7,050 bases of DNA, taken from assembly GCA_035632095.1 (NCBI GenBank), contig DASQHM010000006.1, positions 1 through 7,050 of the forward strand. The letters are read 5' to 3'. Below the pieces are notes generated by a model. The model saw nothing but the letters and a program-made list of their open reading frames with translations, did not search any database and was not told the DNA's origin. Shown here piece after piece: positions 1-5,088 of the stretch; the stretch's first letter is position 1, and every line of letters starts with the position of its first letter. The DNA is from DASQHM01 sp035632095 (GTDB taxonomy: Bacteria > Pseudomonadota > Alphaproteobacteria > Ferrovibrionales > Ferrovibrionaceae). The translations under genes were made by a program, and so were the position numbers.

Positions 1-224
1 ACATCCTCGGCCTTGAGCGACATGGCGGTCGCGCCGTGATGGGCCAAGGCTTCGATGACGTGGCGTTCGGACAGAAGCCCTAACAGGTGGCGGCCGTCCG
101 CGCTGACCACCACGGCGCCGATGTCTTTGGCGCGCAACCACAGGCACACGCGCGCCAAGGCCGTATCGGGCGGCAAGGTGGCGACGCCGGCGCTCTTGCG
201 ATCAAGTATCGACTGGACCTTCAC
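1..224 (-). CDS. CBS-domain protein, N-terminal part (runs off left edge)
   Basis: The visible 74 codons begin VKVQSILDRKSAGVATLPPD (GTG read as Met). They continue through hydrophobic strands such as DIGAVVVSADGRHLLGLLSE and the stretch RHVIEALAHHG. This is the layout of a CBS domain: an 'I/V..ll..k...V.tv.pd.tl' opening, a 'iGavvV.d..g.l.Gl.seRdv' core, then a helix. CBS domains bind adenine nucleotides; small proteins with a tandem pair, about 145 residues long, are common in proteobacteria and are thought to sense energy charge. Only the first domain is visible, so a second domain or a fused partner is inferred. The GTG start is chosen because a perfect Shine-Dalgarno sequence sits 6 nt upstream and no in-frame alternative is better. 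It is transcribed away from the secreted-protein genes. Confidence 0.85.
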   Translation of the reverse strand, partial: MKVQSILDRKSAGVATLPPDTALARVCLWLRAKDIGAVVVSADGRHLLGLLSERHVIEALAHHGATAMSLKAED

Positions 225-227
225 GGT

Positions 228-235
228 TCACCTCC
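228..235 (-). promoter_or_regulatory. Strong Shine-Dalgarno for the CBS-domain gene
   Basis: On the minus strand this reads GGAGGTGA, fully complementary to the 16S 3' end. Its GGAGG core is 6 nt from the GTG at 224-222. It decides the non-ATG start. Confidence 0.8.
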
Positions 236-255
236 GGAACTGTGAGGCCCCCCGG

Positions 256-270
256 GCGTATATATAACGC
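256..270. promoter_or_regulatory. AT-rich near-palindrome in the divergent intergenic region, possible promoter core
   Basis: The 225-448 gap separates the divergent CBS-domain gene and the first Tyr/Pro-rich protein gene. Within it, GCGTATATATAACGC is an isolated A/T core with complementary GCGT/ACGC flanks in otherwise GC-rich DNA. Read on the minus strand it could serve as a -10 element for the CBS gene. I see no matching -35 hexamer on either strand at 16-18 bp, so this is a weak call; it could instead be a regulator site. Confidence 0.25.
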
Positions 271-359
271 GGTTTTCCGGTTGCGTTGGGCCGAACCGTG
301 AACGGGGACGCAAAAGAGCCGCAATTAACCGCTAACTTTCCCGGCACTTGTCACAGCGG

Positions 360-404
360 GCCGATGCAGGAGTTTGCAGGCTGGTCCGTGAATGGTGCAT
401 CGGC
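360..404. repeat. Inverted repeat upstream of the first Tyr/Pro-rich protein gene
   Basis: GCCGATGCA (360-368) and TGCATCGGC (396-404) are exact reverse complements, 9 bp each, separated by 27 bp. The repeat lies 44 bp upstream of the ATG at 449. It could form a leader hairpin or be a two-half-site operator. There is no T-run, so it is not a standard terminator. Confidence 0.4.
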
Positions 405-438
405 AGTGCTTCGACGTTCGCACCGCCATACAGTATCC

Positions 439-444
439 GGAGGG
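439..444 (+). promoter_or_regulatory. Shine-Dalgarno that fixes the start at 449
   Basis: GGAGGG lies just upstream of ATG 449-451, with 5 nt between GGAGG and the ATG. The in-frame ATG at 392 has no such site and would put 19 polar residues ahead of the signal peptide, so 449 is the better start. Confidence 0.75.
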
Positions 445-448
445 TAAA

Positions 449-751
449 ATGTCGCGCTTGGTCGGTTCCTACAATGCTCTGAAGGGCTTGGTCGCCGCAG
501 CGGCGGTCGGTGGCGCCTTGCTGGCGACGCCCGCCCTGGCTTGGGACCGTGATCGGGATCGCCACGACTGGGATGACCACGGCTGGCGCCATCATGAGCG
601 CGTGGTCGAGTACTATCCCGCGCCCGCTTACTATTACGGCCCGCCGCCGGTCTACTACGCGCCGCCGCGCCCGGTCTACGTGGTCCCGCCGCCCGTTTAC
701 TATGCGCCGCCGCCGTCGTTGAGCATCGTGGTGCCGTTGCGAATTCGCTAA
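449..751 (+). CDS. Small secreted Tyr/Pro-rich protein (PXPV-repeat-like)
   Basis: The product is 100 residues. Residues 1-31 form a classical Sec signal peptide: Lys12, then a hydrophobic run GLVAAAAVGGALLATPALA with an AxA-type cleavage site before Trp32. The mature part opens with a charged Asp/Arg/His/Trp segment (residues 32-50, WDRDRDRHDWDDHGWRHHE). It then becomes low-complexity Tyr/Pro repeats (about 55-89) such as YYYGPPPVYYAPP and RPVYVVPPPVYYAPP, and ends in a short hydrophobic tail. Pro-x-Pro-Val units of this kind recur in small envelope proteins of proteobacteria (the PXPV repeat), whose function is unknown. The protein is probably periplasmic or outer-surface. The gene precedes a second secreted protein with the same YYAPP units, 82 bp away, suggesting a shared envelope role. 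No catalytic motif is present. Confidence 0.8.
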   Translation: MSRLVGSYNALKGLVAAAAVGGALLATPALAWDRDRDRHDWDDHGWRHHERVVEYYPAPAYYYGPPPVYYAPPRPVYVVPPPVYYAPPPSLSIVVPLRIR

Positions 752-794
752 CCATACGACTGGCCGCTGACTCGCGGCGGATGGCGATTTGGAG

Positions 795-800
795 TAGAAT
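795..800 (+). promoter_or_regulatory. Candidate -10 element for the second secreted-protein gene
   Basis: TAGAAT, one mismatch from TATAAT, lies in the 752-833 gap, 33 bp before the ATG at 834. No good -35 is visible at the right distance. Read-through from the gene upstream is equally possible. Confidence 0.25.
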
Positions 801-833
801 TTCGTTCGATCGCGACAGAATAACGGTGTGCCT

Positions 834-1202
834 ATGAAAGCCGCACTTCGAACCATCACCCTGACTTGCGCGCTCGCTTTGGGCGGGTTCCTGGCGAGTG
901 GCATCGCTGCCGATCAGCCGGCAGAAGCGCACTCGCGTGTGTTCGTTGGCGTCGGCCTCGGTTTCGGTTTCCCGGGCTACTACTACGCGCCGCCCTATTA
1001 CTACTATCCGCCGCCGTACTACTACTATCCGCCGGCGCCGGCGTACTACGCCCCGCCCGCCTACTACAACGCTCCGGCGCCCGCGCCGCAGCGCTATTGC
1101 CGCGAGTACCAGGGCGACGCGACCATCGACGGTTCGAACGGCCAGCCGTTCTACGGCCGCGCCTGCCTCGAGCCCGACGGGCAGTGGCACATCGTCAACT
1201 GA
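834..1202 (+). CDS. Secreted Gly/Tyr/Pro-rich protein with 17-kDa-surface-antigen-like C-terminus
   Basis: The product is 122 residues. Residues 1 to about 33 are a signal peptide (MKAALRTITLTCALALGGFL, then an Ala-rich cleavage region ending AEA or GIA). Residues 36-48 are Gly/Phe/Val-rich (VFVGVGLGFGFPG). Residues 49-85 are Tyr/Pro low complexity, including a near-exact 7-residue tandem unit YYYYPPP. Residues 87-122 form a small compact domain: RYCREYQGDATIDG, then FYGRACLEPDGQWHIVN, with Cys89 and Cys111 placed to form a disulfide. The pattern 'CREY....i.G..q..yG.AC..pDG.W.iv' resembles the end of proteobacterial 17-kDa surface antigens and related outer-membrane proteins, so an outer-membrane or periplasmic location is inferred. 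ATG 834 is preferred over the in-frame GTG at 828; the ribosome site (AACGG) is weak for both. The gene ends 18 bp from the convergent methyltransferase stop. Confidence 0.8.
   Translation: MKAALRTITLTCALALGGFLASGIAADQPAEAHSRVFVGVGLGFGFPGYYYAPPYYYYPPPYYYYPPAPAYYAPPAYYNAPAPAPQRYCREYQGDATIDGSNGQPFYGRACLEPDGQWHIVN
999..1034 (+). repeat. 21-bp tandem coding repeat (Tyr-Tyr-Tyr-Tyr-Pro-Pro-Pro)
   Basis: TACTACTATCCGCCG occurs at 999-1013 and again at 1020-1034. The offset is 21 bp (seven codons), so the repeat is in frame and encodes successive YYYYPPP units. It is the kind of tract that can lengthen or shorten by slippage without breaking the frame. Confidence 0.7.
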
Positions 1203-1225
1203 GCTGACCGATCGGCCGGTTCAGC
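1203..1225. terminator. Possible bidirectional terminator hairpin between convergent genes
   Basis: GCTGACCG (1203-1210) can pair with CGGTTCAGC (1217-1225) with one bulged T and a 6-nt loop. It sits exactly between the stop codons of the secreted-protein gene and the methyltransferase. It has no U-tract on either strand, so it is weak as an intrinsic terminator. Confidence 0.3.
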
Positions 1226-2051
1226 CGGGCTTGCGCAACAAGACCTCGATCGTGGCCAGCCGGCCTTCCTGAACGCCGCGCATGCTGTTCTGCTGCAATT
1301 CGCGCATGCGCGGGCCCATCAGTATGTGCATGCCGAGCGCGGGCAGGCCTTCCGTTTCGATGCGCCGCCGTAGCGCCGCTTGCGCCTCCGCCACCCGCAC
1401 GGTGGTATCGGTGAACGACACGGTCTCGAAGCCGGCGGCCGCGACATCGCGCCTGGTTTGCTCCGGCGTCACAAGAAAGCTTGTCGCGGCCGAATTCGCC
1501 CAGGGCACCGGGTAATAGGGCTCGCCGTTCGGGCCGGCGCAGATATTGGACAGCGCCAGCAGGCCGCCCGGGCGCAGCGCGCGCCGCGCCTCGCGATAGA
1601 AGGCCATCTTGTCCGCGATGTTCATGACCACGTTCTGCGAATAGGCGCGGTCGAAGCCGGCATCCGCCACGGGAAGCGCGGTGGCGCTGCCGTGCAAGAT
1701 GCGCACGCGATCCGCCATGCCGGTGGCCTCGTTCAACGCGCGCGCGGCATTGCAGAATGCTTCGGTGAGATCGACGCCGATGACGCGGCAACCGCAATGG
1801 GAGGCGATCCAGCGCGCCGGGCCGCCGATGCCGCTGCCGATGTCGAGCAGGTTTTCATCTGGTTGCGGCTTGAGCAGCGCCACGATCTCCTGCGTCGCCT
1901 GCAAACCTCGCCCGTGGAAATGGTCGAGCGGCGCCAGCGTGTCCGGCGTGACCGGCGCATCGCTGCCAGAAGCGGCCCTGAGCGCGGCCAGGATCCGCTC
2001 GGCGATGCCTTCGCTCGCGTAGTGCCGTGTGATGTCGGAGTCCTGGGGCAT
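1221..2051 (-). CDS. Class I SAM-dependent methyltransferase
   Basis: The product is 276 residues. The Rossmann SAM-binding motif I is LLDIGSGIGG (residues 68-77). The acidic end of strand 2 is CRVIGVDLTEAF, with Asp94. Further motifs are HGSATALPVADAGFDRAYS (120-138) and RRALRPGGLLALSNI (156-170). An N-terminal segment, LAPLDHFHGRGLQATQEI (39-56), is typical of the small-molecule methyltransferases that include sarcosine/dimethylglycine and tocopherol-type enzymes; the actual substrate cannot be told. The reaction is methyl transfer from SAM in the cytoplasm. The frame is open back to 2192, but I chose the ATG at 2051. The extra 47 residues would cross the promoter proposed at 2104-2133, and family members begin close to 'DI..HYaSEGIaeRIL'. 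An AAGG lies about 9 nt upstream. It is transcribed divergently from the toxin-like gene. Confidence 0.85.
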   Translation of the reverse strand: MPQDSDITRHYASEGIAERILAALRAASGSDAPVTPDTLAPLDHFHGRGLQATQEIVALLKPQPDENLLDIGSGIGGPARWIASHCGCRVIGVDLTEAFCNAARALNEATGMADRVRILHGSATALPVADAGFDRAYSQNVVMNIADKMAFYREARRALRPGGLLALSNICAGPNGEPYYPVPWANSAATSFLVTPEQTRRDVAAAGFETVSFTDTTVRVAEAQAALRRRIETEGLPALGMHILMGPRMRELQQNSMRGVQEGRLATIEVLLRKPG

Positions 2052-2103
2052 ATGGAATACCTTGCGAACGGCCCAATCCAACCAGAGTTCATTCTTGTAT
2101 GAA

Positions 2104-2133
2104 ATACTAAGAAGAGAAGATTTCTCTTGACAA
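2104..2133 (-). promoter_or_regulatory. Sigma70-like promoter for the methyltransferase gene
   Basis: On the minus strand the -35 is TTGTCA (2133-2128, one mismatch from TTGACA), the spacer is 18 bp, and the -10 is TAGTAT (2109-2104, two mismatches). The predicted start near 2097 gives a leader of about 46 nt to the ATG at 2051. This supports the downstream start. Confidence 0.5.
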
Positions 2134-2136
2134 GAG
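2112..2136. promoter_or_regulatory. Overlapping dyads, candidate operator shared by divergent promoters
   Basis: Two inverted repeats share a half-site. AAGAGAA-GAT-TTCTCTT (2112-2118 with 2122-2128) has 7-bp arms. CTCTTG-A-CAAGAG (2124-2129 with 2131-2136) has 6-bp arms around a single central base. The second dyad carries the -35 hexamer of both divergent promoters, so one bound protein could block both. No regulator gene is present in the window. Confidence 0.45.
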
Positions 2137-2155
2137 GGAAGATATATTGTATTAT
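2127..2155 (+). promoter_or_regulatory. Near-consensus sigma70 promoter for the toxin-like gene
   Basis: TTGACA (2127-2132, perfect) is followed by 17 bp and TATTAT (2150-2155, one mismatch). It lies in DNA that is 18/60 G+C over 2101-2160. The predicted start near 2162 leaves a leader of about 120 nt before the ATG at 2282. It is the best promoter match in the window. Confidence 0.6.
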
Positions 2156-2281
2156 ATGCAAATTCCGTACGCCCATGCCGAATGGGTTCCAAGCATCAAT
2201 CGCACACCGCAGGAAATGGATGAGCCAAATGCACCACCAACCTAGGCGACGCGGCACTTGCTTAATTGCGGTCTCCCATCA

Positions 2282-3337
2282 ATGAACGATCGCTCACGCG
2301 CCATAGCAGTTGCTCCCGAAGGCATTTTTTTGTGGCCTGGCGTCCCTCTAGTTGGTCGGCAACGCAGGGGCTTCGTCGCGCTAAATCGGTTTGATCTCTC
2401 GGATCATATAGCGCGGTTCTTTGGCTATCAGGCAACTTGGACTTTCTTCCCAAATGCTCTTTCCGTAGTGGCCGCGAAGCTAAACGACGGCAGCGTATCC
2501 GACGCGGAAGAGTGCATCGACGCATTTGGCCTTTCGCAGGTTTCGCCGAATGGCTTTCGACTCATGTGTGCAATCGCTGCGCGACAAAATTTGCGACCTC
2601 CAAGAATTGTGATCTCTCAGCAAAATCGCGATCCAGTTTGGAGCGAAGATGAGACTGAGATTTTGGCAAAAAAATACGACTCCACTGCTATTGATGCGAC
2701 GCGTCTCGCCAAGTTATTCGATGACTCACACGAAATGCCACCAACGCGCGTTGACGAGGCGTCCTGCCAACTTTATAGCTCAGAGGGCCCGACGAGCTTT
2801 GGCACCATCCGAAGGTTCAATCCTGAATTGCATCCGCGCTGGCCGGGTGGACGTCCAGAGGGAGGAAGGTTCCGACCGCGAGACGGTGAAGCCTCTCCGT
2901 GGTGGGGGAATGGCCCACTGCTCGCACCGGTCGTTGATTTTAGCAATGGATTTCATGAAGCAGTGGTGCAGCATTGGGCGGCAGTACTACGCACTAACGG
3001 AGCCATCGTGGTCGAACATCCAGCAATTCGGATCGTGGGCCCGAATGGAACAGTAATTGGATATCCTGATTTGCTGATACGTGCGCCGGGACAGCCCCCG
3101 GAGATACTTGAAATAAAGACCGGACAAGATCCGCCACTGACACCGAATCAAGCTCTATACATACCGATGCTACAACTCGGCGGTCACATCTATTCGAATG
3201 ACCCAAGAGTAAGCCAATTGGGCCTCACTCCTGGCATACCTTTTCCCCCCATGCGTGCATGGATAATCTTCGCTGCAGCGCCGGGTCAGGAATACGAGGT
3301 TAAGCCCGTTCCGCCTCCGAAAATCACGCCCAAATAA
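2282..3337 (+). CDS. Toxin-like protein with C-terminal PD-(D/E)XK nuclease-type domain
   Basis: The product is 351 residues from ATG 2282; an in-frame TTG at 2258 would add 8, and neither start has a clear ribosome site. Residues 1 to about 170 match no family I recognise and show neither a signal peptide nor membrane segments. Residues 180-199 carry a linker-like motif, HPRWPGGRPEGGRFRP, resembling the 'PR.PaG...GGqf' strings that often precede toxin domains in alphaproteobacterial proteins (from memory). Residues about 220-351 look like a restriction-endonuclease fold: helix GFHEAVVQHWAAVL, Glu245 in IVVEHPAI, GYPDLLIR with Asp263, ILEIKTG with Glu277 and Lys279, then LTPNQ with Gln290, and a Gly-Gly strand. 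The D...ExK-TG...LTxNQ order is the arrangement seen in polymorphic-toxin REase domains and in VRR-NUC-like nucleases. Nucleic-acid cleavage is therefore inferred. Base composition is visibly lower in G+C than the flanks (27/60 at 2581-2640 versus 39/60 at 5701-5760), suggesting transfer. The next gene looks like its immunity partner. Confidence 0.6.
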   Translation: MNDRSRAIAVAPEGIFLWPGVPLVGRQRRGFVALNRFDLSDHIARFFGYQATWTFFPNALSVVAAKLNDGSVSDAEECIDAFGLSQVSPNGFRLMCAIAARQNLRPPRIVISQQNRDPVWSEDETEILAKKYDSTAIDATRLAKLFDDSHEMPPTRVDEASCQLYSSEGPTSFGTIRRFNPELHPRWPGGRPEGGRFRPRDGEASPWWGNGPLLAPVVDFSNGFHEAVVQHWAAVLRTNGAIVVEHPAIRIVGPNGTVIGYPDLLIRAPGQPPEILEIKTGQDPPLTPNQALYIPMLQLGGHIYSNDPRVSQLGLTPGIPFPPMRAWIIFAAAPGQEYEVKPVPPPKITPK

Positions 3338-3373
3338 GCATTCTAGGGGGCTTTCGCATGCCGACCTTGCGGT

Positions 3374-3379
3374 TAGAAT
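3374..3379 (+). promoter_or_regulatory. Candidate -10 element for the immunity-like gene
   Basis: TAGAAT lies in the 64-bp gap between the toxin-like gene and the immunity-like gene, 22 bp before the ATG at 3402. No convincing -35 is seen. If real, it would let immunity be made independently of toxin. Confidence 0.25.
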
Positions 3380-3401
3380 TGTTTGCCGATATTGGAAACA
3401 C

Positions 3402-3758
3402 ATGCCGAATTTGCCGCCCTTACACAAGCTGGACGGCTGGCCGCCTGACGCGCCCAAGTCCGACGAATCGGCGCTTTGCTTGGTGCACATGGCGCGCGGG
3501 GGAGTAGTGTTTAGCGCCGACACCGCGCGCAGCATCAGCGAAACGCTCATCGAGGCGCATTACGGTAAGGACGAGCTTGTCCGGCAGTTGCCGCTGACGG
3601 TGACCGATACCGGCGATTGCTTCCGCGTCGAAGGTAGTTTCAACCACGATCAGGCAATGGCGGGACCCGGCGCTTTTTTTCTCACGTTGTGGAAGCACGA
3701 CGGCCGTGCGGTCAATTTCGGGCGCTGGGAAGTGGTACCACCGCGCGACACGAAATAG
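3402..3758 (+). CDS. Probable NTF2-fold immunity protein
   Basis: The product is 118 residues, with no signal peptide or membrane segment, so it is cytoplasmic. From residue 36 it follows the pattern of NTF2-fold immunity proteins of polymorphic toxin systems: helix SADTARSISETLIEAHYGKD (38-57, with the Tyr-Gly-Lys turn), then LVRQLPLTVTDTGDCFRVEG (59-78), a loop, FFLTLWKHDGRAVNFGRW (92-109), and a short tail. This corresponds to 'A..iAe.il...YGk..v..q.P......gd.W.V.G......gG.f...i.k.dGr'. Trp is replaced by Phe at 'CFRV', and the usual Gly-Gly by Gly-Pro-Gly (88-90). Such proteins bind and neutralise the cognate toxin. It follows the toxin-like gene by 64 bp on the same strand. GGAAA just upstream of the ATG is a fair ribosome site. 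It is richer in G+C than the toxin gene. The family assignment is by pattern only. Confidence 0.6.
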   Translation: MPNLPPLHKLDGWPPDAPKSDESALCLVHMARGGVVFSADTARSISETLIEAHYGKDELVRQLPLTVTDTGDCFRVEGSFNHDQAMAGPGAFFLTLWKHDGRAVNFGRWEVVPPRDTK

Positions 3759-3806
3759 AAGTCGATAACCTGCCTGGCGTCAGACCCATCGGACGTAGAA
3801 CGACCG

Positions 3807-5030
3807 CTACATCGTGCTACGCTCTGTCGCACGAATGTGCTCAGGCCGCACGCCCATGCCGATAAGGCGCGCCGGAATGCGTTGCAGGAATGTGCAGCGG
3901 CCGATCGCGCGCACGATCCGCGGCGGCTTGAACGGGCGCACCGCCCGCAGCACGCGGCCGATGATGCGGTTCTGCACCAGGACCTGAAAGCGCTGGGTGA
4001 CCCGTGCCGGCCATTCGCGGCGCGACTGCACTTCGGCGAGGCGCACGTCCGCCGGCGTTCCCCGGCGGAGGTCGGCGGCAAGGATGTTCGCCGCGGCGAC
4101 CGCATCCTGCACGGCGAGGTTGATGCCGATGCCGCCGACCGGCGACATGGCGTGCGCCGCGTCGCCGATGCAAAGCAGGCCCGGCACGTGCCATTGCTTC
4201 AGCCGGTCGACCGCGACGCTCAGCAGCTTGATGTCGTCCCAGTCGCGGAGTTCGCCGATGCGATCCCGGAAATCCTTGGCGATGGCGACGATGGCCGAGC
4301 GAAAGGCCGGCAAACCTTCCGAGCGCACCTTCTCGAACCCGCCCTTCGGAATGACGTAGGCGCATTGCCAGTAGTCGCCGCGGTCGAGGGTGACGAAGAT
4401 GCGCCCCCGATCCATGCGACCGAGCGTCTGCGGCGGATCGCTTGGCTGGCGCGAGAGCCGCATCCACAGCACGTCGATCGGCGCGCCGATGACCTCGACC
4501 TCGAGGCCCGCGAGGCTGCGCACCGTCGAATGGCGTCCATCGGCGGCGACCACCAGCCCGGCTCGCACCTCGATCTCGCCCGCTGGCGTCTTCGCGCGCA
4601 CGCCGCTCACGCGTGTTCCTTCGCGCGCCAGATCGACCACCTCGGTCTCCATGCGGAGCCGGAAGCTCGGCAATTGCCGTCCCTGGCGCTCCAGGAAATT
4701 CAGGAAGTCCCACTGCGGCATGAAGACGATGTACTTGCAATGGGTCGGCAGGTGCGTGAAGTCGGCCAGGAAGAAGGTTTCGCCGCTGATGTTGCCGGCG
4801 AGCCGCTCCAGCTTCTGGTGCGGCAGCTTCAGGAATTCGTCGAGCAATCCGAGCTCGTGGATGACTTCGAGCGTCGAGGGATGGATGGTGTCGCCGCGAA
4901 AGTCGCGCAGGAAATCGGCGTGCTTCTCCAGCACGACCACGTCGACCCCGGCGCGCGCCAGCAGGTAGCCCAGCATCATGCCGGCCGGGCCGCCTCCGGC
5001 GATGCAGCAACGGGTCTCGAGCCGTTCCAT
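3807..5030 (-). CDS. FAD-dependent monooxygenase/oxidoreductase (PHBH-type, group A)
   Basis: The product is 407 residues, a normal length for the family. The N-terminal dinucleotide-binding motif is CCIAGGGPAGMMLGYLLARAG (from residue 9; the GxGxxG glycines are 12, 14 and 17). The ribose-binding Glu35 follows in VVVLEKHADF. The FAD-pyrophosphate DG motif is VAADGRHSTVR (161-171). The GD motif is LCIGDAAHAMSPVGGIGINL (286-305), followed by the helix AVQDAVAAANIL. These three motifs in this order identify the p-hydroxybenzoate-hydroxylase-like flavoprotein fold, which usually hydroxylates aromatic substrates using NAD(P)H and O2. The substrate cannot be told from sequence. ATG 5030 is chosen because the binding motif starts right after it; a longer reading from 5120 would overlap the transketolase end and adds nothing family-like. 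It lies 58 bp downstream of the transketolase stop on the same strand, so co-transcription is plausible. Its stop is 48 bp from the convergent immunity-like gene. Confidence 0.85.
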   Translation of the reverse strand: MERLETRCCIAGGGPAGMMLGYLLARAGVDVVVLEKHADFLRDFRGDTIHPSTLEVIHELGLLDEFLKLPHQKLERLAGNISGETFFLADFTHLPTHCKYIVFMPQWDFLNFLERQGRQLPSFRLRMETEVVDLAREGTRVSGVRAKTPAGEIEVRAGLVVAADGRHSTVRSLAGLEVEVIGAPIDVLWMRLSRQPSDPPQTLGRMDRGRIFVTLDRGDYWQCAYVIPKGGFEKVRSEGLPAFRSAIVAIAKDFRDRIGELRDWDDIKLLSVAVDRLKQWHVPGLLCIGDAAHAMSPVGGIGINLAVQDAVAAANILAADLRRGTPADVRLAEVQSRREWPARVTQRFQVLVQNRIIGRVLRAVRPFKPPRIVRAIGRCTFLQRIPARLIGMGVRPEHIRATERSTM

Positions 5031-5088
5031 CCCGGAACTATAGCGGCCGGGAAAAGCCTCGTTGAGCCGGTTTCGTAGATTGTCGGCG

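Noticed and set aside
343..357. A GGCAC...GC string resembling a sigma54 -24/-12 promoter
   Set aside because: The -12 GC falls at the wrong spacing from the -24 GG, and the TTGC core is missing.
348..376. TTGTCA as a -35 box upstream of the first secreted-protein gene
   Set aside because: No -10-like hexamer is found 16-18 bp downstream.
979..1068. Short repeated TAC/CCG tracts as a CRISPR-like or microsatellite noncoding array
   Set aside because: The repeats are in frame within a signal-peptide-bearing coding sequence and encode Tyr/Pro units; there are no spacer-repeat features.
351..1190. A 279-codon minus-strand frame across both small secreted-protein genes
   Set aside because: Its Arg/Val-rich product mirrors the Tyr/Pro repeats on the plus strand, where signal peptides and a ribosome site are clear.
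2052..2192. 47-residue N-terminal extension of the methyltransferase from ATG 2192
   Set aside because: It covers the AT-rich divergent promoter region and has no resemblance to methyltransferase N-termini; ATG 2051 fits better.
3759..3806. Terminator between the convergent immunity-like and monooxygenase genes
   Set aside because: Only a 4-bp GTAG/CTAC pairing is seen and there is no T-run on either strand; not supportable.
3837..5078. A 413-codon open frame opposite the FAD monooxygenase
   Set aside because: Same GC-rich antisense artefact; the minus-strand frame carries three ordered FAD motifs.
5031..5088. Intrinsic terminator between transketolase and monooxygenase
   Set aside because: Only 3-4 bp stems near the TTTT on the minus strand; too weak to call, so co-transcription is left open.
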